A DNA stretch of 64,000 nt from Clostridia bacterium (GTDB lineage Bacteria; Bacillota; Clostridia; TANB77; CAG-508): assembly GCA_900759015.1 (NCBI GenBank), contig CAAEUE010000015.1, forward strand, positions 1 through 64,000. The letters run 5' to 3'. The notes below the pieces were generated by a model, which was not told the origin of the DNA, did not search any database, and was given only the letters and a program-made list of their open reading frames with translations. Position 1 is the stretch's first letter; each line of letters opens with the position of its first letter. Position numbers and translations under genes: made by a program. Below are positions 37,038-45,589 of this stretch, one piece after another.

Positions 37038-37367
37038 CTATAAGACTTTTTCACTTTCTATATCGAATGATGGTGTACACATAATCGCAAATTTAACATT
37101 TCCATCAATGCTGTGAGGCATATTAATAGGTATTTCTATAAAGTCTCCTTTATTAACTTCACTTACTTCTTCTCCTATTTGTACTTTCGCAGTTCCTTCT
37201 AATATAAAATAATACTTATTACTTTTTGTATTGCAGAACGTTCCATGAAATTCATTCAATTCACCAATAACAAAATCTATTGGCATATCCTTTACAGGAT
37301 ATAAATCAGTGATTTGCATATTGTCTCCAACATTTCTTTTTTTAGCTTCATTATATTTATAAATCAT
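37038..37367 (-). CDS. Cupin-domain protein
   Basis: A 109-residue beta-barrel protein. The cupin core is seen in NKYYFILEGTAKVQIGEE near 50-67 and NKGDFIEIPINMPHSI near 72-88. Metal-binding His are mostly missing (only H86), so it may bind a ligand without metal. AAAGGAG precedes the ATG by 5-6 nt, and the gene overlaps the SGNH hydrolase gene by 11 bases. Confidence 0.8.
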   Translation of the reverse strand: MIYKYNEAKKRNVGDNMQITDLYPVKDMPIDFVIGELNEFHGTFCNTKSNKYYFILEGTAKVQIGEEVSEVNKGDFIEIPINMPHSIDGNVKFAIMCTPSFDIESEKVL

Positions 37368-37968
37368 ATTTTTCTCCTTTCGATTTTATGGCTTTATATA
37401 TTTTTTCATGACCTTTTTCGTTTGGATGTATTCCATCATCAGAAAAGTCAGTTTGTTGTAATAAATCAAACAATTTTAAATATTGAACCTTATTCATATT
37501 ACAATAATCCTCAAGAGCAATATCATATTTTTTTATAGTATCATTAAAATACATTTCATTATCATTCCATAAAATCGGAGTTGTACGTTCTTCAATTACG
37601 TTTGTCAATCCTAGCATTAGAATGTTGTTTGTATATATGGTTGCGATAGCAATAATTTTGCTAATATTACTTATAAATTCTTTTATATTTATTGACTCTT
37701 GTTGCTTATTTTTAATATAGATAGTATCGTTTATTCCAATGCCAACTATTATTGTATTAGGAGTTCTAGGTTGTAATTCTGTATCAAGTCTTTTTAATAA
37801 TCCTGCTGTTGTCTCTCCAGGAATTCCGAGTCCATATACATTCTCTACTTGATTATTTTCCTTTAAATCTTCCCTTAATCTATTTACATATCCGTGTTTT
37901 TCTTCATCCCACGCACCATAGACAATACTATCTCCTAAAATGCATACATTTCCTTTTAAATTAAACAT
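37357..37968 (-). CDS. SGNH/GDSL-family hydrolase
   Basis: A 203-residue esterase-type enzyme. Block I is VCILGDSIVYGAW (catalytic Ser in GDS), block II GLGIPGET near 47, block III VGIGINDT near 75 (Asn) and block V DDGIHPNEKGHEKI near 183 (Asp and His). No signal peptide is present, so it acts inside the cell. AAGGAG precedes the ATG. It is cotranscribed with the cupin gene that overlaps its end. Confidence 0.9.
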   Translation of the reverse strand: MFNLKGNVCILGDSIVYGAWDEEKHGYVNRLREDLKENNQVENVYGLGIPGETTAGLLKRLDTELQPRTPNTIIVGIGINDTIYIKNKQQESINIKEFISNISKIIAIATIYTNNILMLGLTNVIEERTTPILWNDNEMYFNDTIKKYDIALEDYCNMNKVQYLKLFDLLQQTDFSDDGIHPNEKGHEKIYKAIKSKGEKYDL

Positions 37969-38001
37969 TTTATCTCCTTCAGAAAAACTTTTATCTTTTA
38001 T

Positions 38002-38036
38002 AATCGGGATTATAGGAACGTCCCCAAATCCCGATT
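38002..38036 (-). repeat. REP-like palindrome 5
   Basis: AATCGGGATT/AATCCCGATT around ATAGGAACGTCCCC A. It has the core of units 1 and 4 with compensating changes in both arms. Confidence 0.85.
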
Positions 38037-38044
38037 GGTCCTTA

Positions 38045-38920
38045 TTAATCCCTATGCCATTTCTCTATAATATCTTTATGAATTTGTAAACTACCTTTCC
38101 CAGACCCTATTTCTATGTCTGGTTTTGGACTTCCATGATAGTCACTTCCACCACTAATATATAAATTATTTTTATTTGCATATTCCTTTAAAATATTAAT
38201 TCTATTATCTTCTTCTGCTGAAGGATGATAGCATTCTATTCCATCAAGTTCTCTTATTTTTCGTATTTCATCTATAAATTCTAAAGTATTATTAAATTTG
38301 TACTCAAATGGATGTGCCAAAAATGCTTTTCCTCCTGCCATATGAATACTATCAACTATTTCTTCATATGTAGGATAATCTATTGTATAATTCATATAAA
38401 ATGGACTTTCTATATTTGTTAAACATTTTCTATAAAACAAGCCAAAATGTTTAGCATATTCTCCCAATTTTTCGCGATTTTCTTCATATCTTATTATTTC
38501 ATCATATATAGATCTTTCTATAAAAGCTGTAACCTTCTTAGGATAAATTATTTTACTTTCATCATATTTTAGTCCATTCTTATCACAAATTTCTAAAAAT
38601 CTTACTTTTTGATTGTTTCTTCTCTCTCTTAATTTTTCTTCCGAAAAATATTTATTAATCCATTCAGATAAAATATCTATATTATAATCATATGCTAATA
38701 TCTCTATACACTTATTAAGTACTGAGCCTTGTAATTCTACTCCTTTTATTACTTTTCCAGAAAAAATATTTTTATTAAAAGCCTCATCTTTATATTGCAT
38801 ACAATTATTATGATCTGTAATTGATATATATTCTAAATGTTTTTCTTCACATAATTTTAATATTTCTTCTACAGTCTTATCTCCATCAGAATATACTGTA
38901 TGCATATGTAAATCTATCAT
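38045..38920 (-). CDS. PHP-domain phosphoesterase
   Basis: A 291-residue PHP enzyme. Ligand motifs are MIDLHMHTVYSDGDKT at the start, ITDHNN near 36, KGVELQG near 58, LAHPFE near 207 and SGGSDYHGSPKPDIEIGSGKG near 254. It is a diverged relative of the protein at 28829, with a longer middle. The ATG at 38920 has AAGGAGG upstream; a longer frame overlaps the GNAT gene without need. A REP-like repeat lies just beyond its end. Confidence 0.87.
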   Translation of the reverse strand: MIDLHMHTVYSDGDKTVEEILKLCEEKHLEYISITDHNNCMQYKDEAFNKNIFSGKVIKGVELQGSVLNKCIEILAYDYNIDILSEWINKYFSEEKLRERRNNQKVRFLEICDKNGLKYDESKIIYPKKVTAFIERSIYDEIIRYEENREKLGEYAKHFGLFYRKCLTNIESPFYMNYTIDYPTYEEIVDSIHMAGGKAFLAHPFEYKFNNTLEFIDEIRKIRELDGIECYHPSAEEDNRINILKEYANKNNLYISGGSDYHGSPKPDIEIGSGKGSLQIHKDIIEKWHRD

Positions 38921-38930
38921 TTCTTCCTCC

Positions 38931-39488
38931 TTAATGTTCACTTTCCCATAATTCAATTCCTTTTTCTACATCTATCCAATATAATTGAATTATACATTTA
39001 TGTGTTTCTTCATCATAATATTCTCTTTCAAATCTTGGATTAAATCTTAATATTGTTTTTTTAGAACCTACGTTATCCTTATCCACTGTTAGTAAAGCTT
39101 CTTTTATTCCATGTTCTTTACATTTTTTTAATCCTAAATATAGATTTATATTATTATATCCTTTTCTTCTTTCGGTTGGTCTGATGGAATATCCTATATT
39201 TCCATTTATTTTTCTAAATTTCTCATTTAAAGCTAAACGAATATTAATCATACCAACTATTTTATCATCTTCTTTTCTTACTAAGAAAAATGTTTCTGCT
39301 GGCACTTTTTCTTCTGTTACGGGACGGTTTTTGTCTTCCTCTAATTTTTTTAGCCAACCTTCATAGTCATCTAAATATCTATATAATCCTCCTGTTCCAT
39401 TTATATCTGATTTATATTCATAAAATTCGTTTATAAAATCTATTGCTTTTTCTTTGTATTCCATTGTTGGTGTTACTAATTCTAACAT
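38931..39488 (-). CDS. GNAT acetyltransferase
   Basis: A 185-residue acyltransferase. The strand and acetyl-CoA loop are IVGMINIRLALNEK near 73 and GYSIRPTERRKGYNNINLYL near 97 (R-x-x-G-x-x-x). LLTVDKDNVGSKKTILRFNPRFERE near 127 is the closing motif. It resembles YjdJ-like predicted acetyltransferases. The target is unknown. GGGGAG precedes the ATG. Confidence 0.85.
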   Translation of the reverse strand: MLELVTPTMEYKEKAIDFINEFYEYKSDINGTGGLYRYLDDYEGWLKKLEEDKNRPVTEEKVPAETFFLVRKEDDKIVGMINIRLALNEKFRKINGNIGYSIRPTERRKGYNNINLYLGLKKCKEHGIKEALLTVDKDNVGSKKTILRFNPRFEREYYDEETHKCIIQLYWIDVEKGIELWESEH

Positions 39489-39511
39489 GATTATTATTTC
39501 TCCCCTTTTGA

Positions 39512-39955
39512 TTATAGTATATATTTTCTTGTGTCAAAGATATCTAACGGATAAATTTTATTGTTTATGAAATCCTGAAATGTCGCTTTATTAGTTTCTA
39601 TCGCTCTTAAAGTTTTTTCATCCATGTTTTTGATTTCTTCTATTTGAATCCATTTAACATCTAAAATTTCATTTTTATCAATTTTTATGGTTTCATTTAC
39701 TACTTCTGCTGTAAATTCTACAATTAATGTTGGAGCACCTTTCTGATACACTACTTTCATTGGCAATACTCCTGTTAATTTAACATCACATCCTGTTTCT
39801 TCTTTTACTTCACGAATAGCACCTTCTAATATATTTTCCCCTTCTTCTACATGTCCTGCCGGAAAATTCCATTGTCCATAATACTTTTCTTTTGCCTCTT
39901 GTACCATTAAAATTTTATTATCTTTTTTCATAATGCAACCCGCAACTATATCCAT
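39512..39955 (-). CDS. NUDIX hydrolase
   Basis: A 147-residue pyrophosphohydrolase. The NUDIX box is GHVEEGENILEGAIREVKEE followed by TG near 34-55 (GX5EX7REUXEEXG), fully intact. The opening VAGCIMKKDNKILMVQEAK and KYYGQWNFPAG are typical of MutT-like members. The start at 39955 has AGGAGA 7 nt upstream; a TTG six codons earlier lies inside that site. The substrate is not clear. Confidence 0.9.
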   Translation of the reverse strand: MDIVAGCIMKKDNKILMVQEAKEKYYGQWNFPAGHVEEGENILEGAIREVKEETGCDVKLTGVLPMKVVYQKGAPTLIVEFTAEVVNETIKIDKNEILDVKWIQIEEIKNMDEKTLRAIETNKATFQDFINNKIYPLDIFDTRKYIL

Positions 39956-39999
39956 TACTATATCTCCTATCAAAACTTTGTTAATACTATTTTTTGCAT

Positions 40000-40034
40000 A
40001 ATAGAGATTTAAGGAACGTCCCTATTATCTCCTA
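40000..40034 (-). repeat. REP-like palindrome 6
   Basis: Imperfect arms ATAGAGAT/ATCTCCTAT around TTAAGGAACGTCCC. It covers the last codons of the HAD gene at 40025. Confidence 0.65.
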
Positions 40035-40753
40035 TCTAAAATATCTATTAATTCTTTAAAATTTTTAACCTTGTAGTCTGATAATTTATTAATTTCTTCT
40101 CTGTCTGAGTCTGAATATTTATCATACATATTTACCACTTCAATTCCAGCATTTTTAGCTACTTGTACACCAATTAATGCATCTTCTATAACTAAACATT
40201 CTTCTGGTGTTACATTTAACTTTTTCATTATTTTATTATGTATTTCTGGACTAGGCTTTTTATGTTCCACATCTTCTTTACTTAGAATAACTGTAAAAAT
40301 TTTACCTATATCTGCCTTTTTTAATTTTTTTCTGTATATATCCAATCTATCTTTTGTTGTAGTTGTTGCTAATGCCAATATATATCCCTTTTCTTTTAAT
40401 TTTTTTAATAATATATCAGCATCTTCTTTATAATCTACTTCATTAATAATATATTCATTTGCAATATTCCATCTTGATTTTAATATTTCTTCTGCTGGAG
40501 TATCGGTTTTAAACTTTTCTTTTAACCAACTACAATATTCTAAATATATATCTCCACTTTTACATTTAGCTAAAATACTATCTCTCATTTGTCCTATATC
40601 TTTAGCTTGTATATCGTTTTCTGAAAAAAATTCATCTATACTTTTATTGGTAAATTTTTTAATTAAAGTTTCATCTGTCTTATTCCACATACCAACAGAA
40701 TCTATTAGTGTTCCATCCATATCAAATATAATAACTTTTTTATCTTTAAACAT
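40025..40753 (-). CDS. HAD-family hydrolase (beta-phosphoglucomutase-like)
   Basis: A 242-residue phosphatase. Motif I is IIFDMDGTLIDSVG, motif II LALATTTTKDRLD near 130, the Lys of motif III in HKKPSPEIH near 165 and motif IV VIEDALIGVQVAKNAG near 190. The helical cap lies between motifs I and II. These enzymes act on sugar phosphates or nucleotides. AAGGAG precedes the ATG. Its last codons run into a REP-like repeat. Confidence 0.9.
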   Translation of the reverse strand: MFKDKKVIIFDMDGTLIDSVGMWNKTDETLIKKFTNKSIDEFFSENDIQAKDIGQMRDSILAKCKSGDIYLEYCSWLKEKFKTDTPAEEILKSRWNIANEYIINEVDYKEDADILLKKLKEKGYILALATTTTKDRLDIYRKKLKKADIGKIFTVILSKEDVEHKKPSPEIHNKIMKKLNVTPEECLVIEDALIGVQVAKNAGIEVVNMYDKYSDSDREEINKLSDYKVKNFKELIDILDRR

Positions 40754-40755
40754 AT

Positions 40756-41004
40756 TTACTCCTTACTAATCTTTATATCATTAATATCAATTATATCTGC
40801 TAAAATATCTGCTCTTTTGTCTTCGTCTGGTAAATATCCTAAACTAATTATTTGATCTTGACTTTCAAAATCTTCAAAAACACATTTCCCTTCAACATCT
40901 GTGCCAAATTCTATGTTTTTAATAAATTGATTTCCATCTCCCGTTTTATTAAATGTTTTTCCATTATATTTTAAAGCATTTTCCTCTGTTCTTTCATATT
41001 TCAT
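40756..41004 (-). CDS. Unknown 82-residue protein
   Basis: Not recognised. Acidic small protein with a beta-rich start (YNGKTFNKTGDGNQFIKNIEF) and a helical acidic end (EDKRADILADIIDINDIKI). It begins 3 nt after the stop of the 65-residue gene and has only AAGG directly before its ATG, so it likely depends on translational coupling to that gene. It precedes the HAD gene by 2 nt. Confidence 0.55.
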   Translation of the reverse strand: MKYERTEENALKYNGKTFNKTGDGNQFIKNIEFGTDVEGKCVFEDFESQDQIISLGYLPDEDKRADILADIIDINDIKISKE

Positions 41005-41007
41005 ACC

Positions 41008-41205
41008 TTATATTTCTTTGCCAATATAAAGTAAATTATCGTCTGGAATTATCACCAATGTATCTCCTGTATTCATAATGCATTTATAATAATATGCTTC
41101 TGTGTCTTCTTCAATTCCATATAGAGTTTTCGTTTTAACAATATATTCTTTTCCATTTATAGTTATTTTTGCATTTTCTTTAATATTATTAATTAATGCT
41201 TCCAT
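41008..41205 (-). CDS. Unknown 65-residue protein
   Basis: Not recognised. Small protein of beta character (ITINGKEYIVKTKTLYGIEE, TLVIIPDDNLLYIG). AAGGAGG precedes the ATG. It appears to be the first of a three-gene string with the 82-residue gene and the HAD gene (40025), all within a few bases. No motif suggests a function. Confidence 0.6.
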   Translation of the reverse strand: MEALINNIKENAKITINGKEYIVKTKTLYGIEEDTEAYYYKCIMNTGDTLVIIPDDNLLYIGKEI

Positions 41206-41221
41206 ATTATCCTCCTTACTT

Positions 41222-41246
41222 AACTTTAGGGACGGAGCTTAAAGTT
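41222..41246 (-). repeat. REP-like palindrome 7
   Basis: Arms AACTTTA/TAAAGTT around GGGACGGAGCT. It contains the stop codon of the MBL-fold gene at 41239, as unit 1 does for sbcC. Confidence 0.7.
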
Positions 41247-42042
41247 CAATTTTCTCCAAATCATTTGGTACATATACGTTTCCGCTGAAAAATTCTTTTG
41301 CTTCTTTTGTATAAAGTTCTTTTCTTTGTGGTATATTGTTGTCCATTGTATGCCACATTACTAAATTTTTTACATTAAGCATTTCCATTTTTTCTGTAAC
41401 ATCTTTAACAGTAGAATGGCATTTCTCTCTTGCTTTAAATTTTGCCTCTTCTGATTCTAAACAAAATACTTCATGCAATACCCAATCTGTATTTCTAATT
41501 TTATCGTGTAATTTTTCATTACATGGTACATCTCCCATAAATGTTAATGTTTTTCCGTTGTTTAATATTGTTTGAAATCCAAATTGATTGCATTCTGCAC
41601 TATACATATCTAAAGCCTCAATTTCGTATCCTATAATATTAAATTTCTCATTATTATGTAAGTCATGGAAAACAACACGTTCATTATACATTTTTATAAG
41701 ATGAGGATATGATGTTGGTATAAAGAAATTGTCTACTAATTCTTTTATTTCTTTGTCACAGTATATATGTAATTCACCTTCATATACTCCTGCACCCATA
41801 AGGCTTGTTATCATTCTTATAATAGGAAATATTCCCAATAAATGATCAATATGTTTGTGAGAGATAAATACATCATGTATTTTGGTAATATTTACTCCTA
41901 CATCTTTAATTTGTTTTAAAACACCTATTCCCATACCAGTATCTACTAATAAATATTTTTCATTATTCTCTAATAAAAAACAGGCATTATAGCAATTTGT
42001 AGACATTCCTGCTCCTGTTCCTAAAACTAATATTCTTTCCAT
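41239..42042 (-). CDS. Metallo-beta-lactamase-fold hydrolase (RNase Z-like)
   Basis: A 267-residue metallohydrolase. The metal motif ISHKHIDHLLG near 80 matches H-x-H-x-D-H. Further ligands may be in FMGDVP near 170 and WHTMD near 231. The long insert with YDPHLIK-like region matches RNase Z/PhnP-like folds without their hallmark exosite, so the substrate could be RNA or a phosphodiester. GGAGG precedes the ATG. Its last codon is formed by a REP-like repeat. Confidence 0.85.
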   Translation of the reverse strand: MERILVLGTGAGMSTNCYNACFLLENNEKYLLVDTGMGIGVLKQIKDVGVNITKIHDVFISHKHIDHLLGIFPIIRMITSLMGAGVYEGELHIYCDKEIKELVDNFFIPTSYPHLIKMYNERVVFHDLHNNEKFNIIGYEIEALDMYSAECNQFGFQTILNNGKTLTFMGDVPCNEKLHDKIRNTDWVLHEVFCLESEEAKFKAREKCHSTVKDVTEKMEMLNVKNLVMWHTMDNNIPQRKELYTKEAKEFFSGNVYVPNDLEKIEL

Positions 42043-42050
42043 ATTTCCTC

Positions 42051-42464
42051 CTATTTTAAAATTTCATCTTTATAAATTTCCACTTGTTTTAGCATATGTC
42101 CTATATTACCTTCTCCGGCATATTTATCTATGTCAAAAAAGTTGTCGTTTTTATCTACCCAAAGTAGTTTATTAATCTCTTCTACTAGATTAACTTCTTT
42201 ATTTAATTTGCCTGCATAGACTTCCAATTCCATATCTTGTAATTTATACTCAAAATTCATAACATTTATTAATTTTATATCATCTCTTGTAATGGCAGTT
42301 TCTTCTTCTAATTCTCTATATGCTGCTTGTAATTCATCTTCATCCTTTTCTACTTTTCCACCAACAAGATTTAATTTACCTTTATATGGTTCTTTAGTTC
42401 TTCTACACATTAAAATTTTATCTTCTTCTTTATTAAAAACTATTATTACATTTAATTTTTTCAT
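42051..42464 (-). CDS. NUDIX hydrolase
   Basis: A 137-residue enzyme. The NUDIX box GGKVEKDEDELQAAYRELEE followed by ET lies near 35-56 and keeps the catalytic Glu residues. ILMCRRTKEPYKGKLNLVGG before it is typical of MutT/8-oxo-dGTPase-like members. It lies 8 nt upstream of the MBL-fold gene. Two NUDIX genes within 2.5 kb support a nucleotide clean-up theme. Confidence 0.9.
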   Translation of the reverse strand: MKKLNVIIVFNKEEDKILMCRRTKEPYKGKLNLVGGKVEKDEDELQAAYRELEEETAITRDDIKLINVMNFEYKLQDMELEVYAGKLNKEVNLVEEINKLLWVDKNDNFFDIDKYAGEGNIGHMLKQVEIYKDEILK

Positions 42465-42498
42465 AATTATTTCTCCACTTTCTTCATATCAAAGTAAT

Positions 42499-42978
42499 TT
42501 ATAAACTTTTTATTAAATTATCTAATGCTTGTTTTATATCTTCTTCAAAGCATGTTCCTTCAGCCATTTTTATATACCAATCTTCTGTCTCTTTTATATA
42601 TTTTTTCTTAAATAAAATATTTGTCATTGTACTTTCGCTTAAATTATGATATCGATCTGCTAATTTTACCATTTTTGCCATATCATTATTTTTTATTCTA
42701 TTATAATAATCTTGCATTTTGTATCCTTTTTCTTTTGTTAGTAACACCACTGTGTCTAAAACTTCTTTATTGCTCAATTTCAAGATTTCTTCTTTTGTTG
42801 CATTTGTATCTTCTAATGTATCATGTAATAATCCTGCAGCTTGGTAATCATCATTAAATCCCTTTTCTTTTAATATATCTGCAACCGCAAATGGATGCAA
42901 ATAGTATGGTGTTCCTTGTTTTCTTTTTTGTCCTTCATGTTTAATTTTTACATATTCTTTTAAAATTTCAATATCCAT
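42499..42978 (-). CDS. Small RelA/SpoT-type HD hydrolase (MESH1-like)
   Basis: A 159-residue HD phosphohydrolase. Motifs follow the (p)ppGpp hydrolase order: KRKQGTPYYLHPFAVADIL near 18, AAGLLHDTLEDTNAT near 46 (H-D-x-x-E-D) and VKLADRYHNLSE near 102. There is no synthetase domain. It may hydrolyse (p)ppGpp or a related nucleotide. GGAG precedes the ATG. Confidence 0.82.
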   Translation of the reverse strand: MDIEILKEYVKIKHEGQKRKQGTPYYLHPFAVADILKEKGFNDDYQAAGLLHDTLEDTNATKEEILKLSNKEVLDTVVLLTKEKGYKMQDYYNRIKNNDMAKMVKLADRYHNLSESTMTNILFKKKYIKETEDWYIKMAEGTCFEEDIKQALDNLIKSL

Positions 42979-43037
42979 TTTATTACTCCCTTTACTTTCA
43001 TATTTTTTATACTGCAGAACTATATTAAATAATTAAA

Positions 43038-43487
43038 TTAATTGCTTTTTACTAACATTATTTGTTCTTTATCTTTTGTAAATTGATATGCCTCTTTAAA
43101 ACCATATTTTTCATGTAATTTTAGTGATGGTATATTTTCTTTTGCAATACAGCTATAAATTTTATATCCTTTAAATTTTTCCAACACATATTGCATAAGT
43201 TTACTTGCAATTCCTTTTCCCATATATTTTTTGTCAGTTACAATTTCCCATATATAAGAAACCTTCCCATTTCTATCTATTTTGTCTGGAAAATCTTCTA
43301 ACTTACAAAAATCATCTTTTGTATATACTGCAACATATCCAGCTGGTACATTATTTTCTAAATACACTATCTTTAATATATCCTTGTTATTTATTAGCAT
43401 TTCATTACTCTCTTTTGAAATAAAACCATTGTGATTATCCTTCCAAATTCTTTTAATATCTTCAAAATATTTATTTTCAACTATCAT
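43038..43487 (-). CDS. GNAT acetyltransferase
   Basis: A 149-residue acetyltransferase. The core is VPAGYVAVYTKDD near 45, IWEIVTDKKYMGKGIASKLMQYVL near 76 (acetyl-CoA loop Q/R-x-x-G-x-G/A as KKYMGKGIA) and NIPSLKLHEKYGFKEAYQF near 118. The target is unknown. AAGGAG precedes the ATG. It is one of four GNAT proteins in the island. Confidence 0.88.
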   Translation of the reverse strand: MIVENKYFEDIKRIWKDNHNGFISKESNEMLINNKDILKIVYLENNVPAGYVAVYTKDDFCKLEDFPDKIDRNGKVSYIWEIVTDKKYMGKGIASKLMQYVLEKFKGYKIYSCIAKENIPSLKLHEKYGFKEAYQFTKDKEQIMLVKSN

Positions 43488-43504
43488 AAAAACTCCTTTA
43501 AAAA

Positions 43505-44284
43505 TTAATTATCTTTAACAAAAACTCTTCCTAACATTATCTCTTTAAACCCCATATTGGCATATGCCTTTTCTGTATAATATCCTTGTTCGGTTTGCAC
43601 ACAAACATTTTTTACTCCCTTTTCTCTTAAATCAGAAATTATATATGACATCATCTCTTTACATATTCCCATTTTCTGATATTGTTTTTTGGTTGTTACA
43701 TTATAAATTATTGCATTTTCTCCTTTATATACAACTGTTGCAGTTGATACTATTTTCCTATTATATTTTCCAGCATAATGTATACTTTTATATTCACTTT
43801 CTAAATTTTGAAAACTATTATATAAAGCGGTTCCATATCCATCATTTACAGCTTCATAAGGATCTTCTGGGTCTTTTCCAGAGAATCCGTCCATAACAGC
43901 TTTAACAAAGCTCTCTTTTAAATTATCTGGTACTATTCCAAAATCAACATCTATTTTACTTTTATATTTGTTAAAATTCTCTAAATCACTTGCAACCATC
44001 CAAACATCAGTATATAGTAGCTTAAATTCTTTATTAATCTTATAATCTTTATATGGAATAATATAGATTTCTGGATTTCTATTTCTTTTTTGTAATTCTT
44101 TTTTTACATTATCCCATACTAAATTAATATCTGTATCAAAATTTTTTAAAATTCCCATATTCCAGTAGCGATCATCTATTAGTAAATTACTAAATATATA
44201 ATAATCGTCTTTTTCTATTAACTCTGATTTATATAATTCTGTTGCACCTTTAAAATGCAAATCTATTAAATCTTGTTTATTCAT
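43505..44284 (-). CDS. GNAT acetyltransferase with extra N-terminal domain
   Basis: A 259-residue protein. The acetyltransferase core occupies the last 90 residues: KIVSTATVVYKGENAIIYNVTTKK-type strands (STATVVYKGENAIIYNVT), TKKQYQKMGICKEMMSYII (acetyl-CoA loop) and YYTEKAYANMGFKEI. The first 150 residues form a related but degenerate fold. The start at 44284 has AAGGGAG upstream; a longer frame would overlap the phosphatase gene more deeply. The target is unknown. Confidence 0.85.
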   Translation of the reverse strand: MNKQDLIDLHFKGATELYKSELIEKDDYYIFSNLLIDDRYWNMGILKNFDTDINLVWDNVKKELQKRNRNPEIYIIPYKDYKINKEFKLLYTDVWMVASDLENFNKYKSKIDVDFGIVPDNLKESFVKAVMDGFSGKDPEDPYEAVNDGYGTALYNSFQNLESEYKSIHYAGKYNRKIVSTATVVYKGENAIIYNVTTKKQYQKMGICKEMMSYIISDLREKGVKNVCVQTEQGYYTEKAYANMGFKEIMLGRVFVKDN

Positions 44285-44295
44285 GCTTTCTCCCT

Positions 44296-44949
44296 TTACC
44301 AACATACTTTATTAAATAAGTCATCTAAATTATGTGATGTTAATTTAAATTTTTTATCATGCATTCTTTCTATTACATATGGTTCACAATTTTCTATCTT
44401 TAAATTAAAAATCTTCTCCTTTGGCTCAAATTTAAATAAATTATAGAAGATACATCTTATGCAATGCATATGTGCAAAAATACCTATTGTTATATCTTCA
44501 TCCATGTTTAATGAATCTAAAAAATCTTTTGTTCTTTCTATTACATCTGTATAACTTTCTCCGTTTGGAGCTTTTTGAATAAAATCTCTTCTAAATTTTT
44601 TATAATTTTCATCTGTAAAGTATTTTTTATAGTTTTCATAATCTTCTAAATCTTCTGGATACTTTCCTTCAAAATCGCCCAAACTTCTTTCTCTTAAACG
44701 TTTATCTATATGAAGTTCATAACCCGGTTTTGCAAGTTTTGCTGTATCTATAGCTCTTTTTAAGTCTGAACAATAAACCTTAGTAATCTCCTTAATAATT
44801 GGATTGTCCTTTAATTTTTTGGCAGCTTCTATCCCTTTTTCGGTTAAATCTGTACATTTGTTATTTAATGCACCTGTAAATAGGTTAATTCCTTGCTCAT
44901 TTAAAATATTTCCCTGGGTTTGTCCATGTCTTATTAAAATTAGCTTCAT
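44296..44949 (-). CDS. Histidine phosphatase (phosphoglycerate mutase-like)
   Basis: A 217-residue phosphatase. The catalytic motif is LILIRHGQTQGN at the start. YCSDLKRAIDTAKLA near 57 is the pocket, ERSLGDFEGK near 86 carries the acid, and IGIFAHMHCIRCIFYNL near 153 holds the second His. These features fit CobC/PhoE-type phosphatases better than true mutases. GGAG precedes the ATG. A terminator lies just upstream, so it may be the first gene of a transcript. Confidence 0.9.
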   Translation of the reverse strand: MKLILIRHGQTQGNILNEQGINLFTGALNNKCTDLTEKGIEAAKKLKDNPIIKEITKVYCSDLKRAIDTAKLAKPGYELHIDKRLRERSLGDFEGKYPEDLEDYENYKKYFTDENYKKFRRDFIQKAPNGESYTDVIERTKDFLDSLNMDEDITIGIFAHMHCIRCIFYNLFKFEPKEKIFNLKIENCEPYVIERMHDKKFKLTSHNLDDLFNKVCW

Positions 44950-44992
44950 AAAATCACTCCTATCTATTTTGGTGCAATTAGTATATTAGCAT

Positions 44993-45020
44993 AAAAGAGG
45001 AACTAAATAGTTCCTCTTTT
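44993..45020 (-). terminator. Terminator after the gene at 45103
   Basis: Stem AAAAGAGGAACTA/TAGTTCCTCTTTT with a 2-3-nt loop. T-runs on both sides. It lies between the genes at 44296 and 45103. Confidence 0.85.
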
Positions 45021-45102
45021 GTAAATATAATACTTGATATATATGCCTAAGAACTATGATTTGACACACCAAAAATCTTTTTATATTGGATAATATATTA
45101 CA

Positions 45103-45501
45103 TTAATCTTTTGGTTTAAATAACTTTATCCATCCCAATTTTATAAAATTGTTTAATTCATTATAACTTGAAACCTCTTTTGATGGCTCGTTTAAAATCC
45201 AAATAGTTTTATTTCTATTTTGTAATATATTTTGTACTATTATATAGCTCATTTCTGCATAAACTTGTGGACCAACATATCCTTTTATGCCATTTTTCTC
45301 TTCGTTTAATACAAATAAAAAATCTGCTTCTTCTAAGGCATTATAAAAATTAATATATACATTTTTATATATTAATTCGTTTGATTGATCTATTTTTTGT
45401 GGATATTTAATTACATCATAATTATGTTCTTTAAAATATTCTACCCATTTTTCTATTTTTTTTTCAAATTTTGCACTTCCTGATATTACTAACTTTTTCA
45501 T
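45103..45501 (-). CDS. Nucleoside 2-deoxyribosyltransferase-like protein
   Basis: A 132-residue Rossmann-like protein. KLVISGSAKFEKKIEKWVEYF opens it, ALEEADFLFVLNEEKNGIKGYVG lies mid-protein and PQVYAEMSYI follows, in the order seen in the nucleoside 2-deoxyribosyltransferase-like fold (G-S, D-x-x-x, G-x-x-x-E-x-x-x-A/S). Catalytic identity is not certain. AAGGGAG precedes the ATG at 45501; the longer frame lacks a ribosome site. It may belong to the nucleotide clean-up set. Confidence 0.6.
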   Translation of the reverse strand: MKKLVISGSAKFEKKIEKWVEYFKEHNYDVIKYPQKIDQSNELIYKNVYINFYNALEEADFLFVLNEEKNGIKGYVGPQVYAEMSYIIVQNILQNRNKTIWILNEPSKEVSSYNELNNFIKLGWIKLFKPKD

Positions 45502-45555
45502 ACATTCTCCCTTTTGTGAGTTTATATTATCATATAAAAAAATGATATGCAATAG

Positions 45556-45588
45556 AAAAAACTATTACTTATTCGTAATAGTTTTTTA
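45556..45588 (-). terminator. Terminator after lgt
   Basis: Stem AAAAAACTATTAC/GTAATAGTTTTTT with a short loop; T-run on the minus strand. Confidence 0.88.
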
Positions 45589-45589
45589 A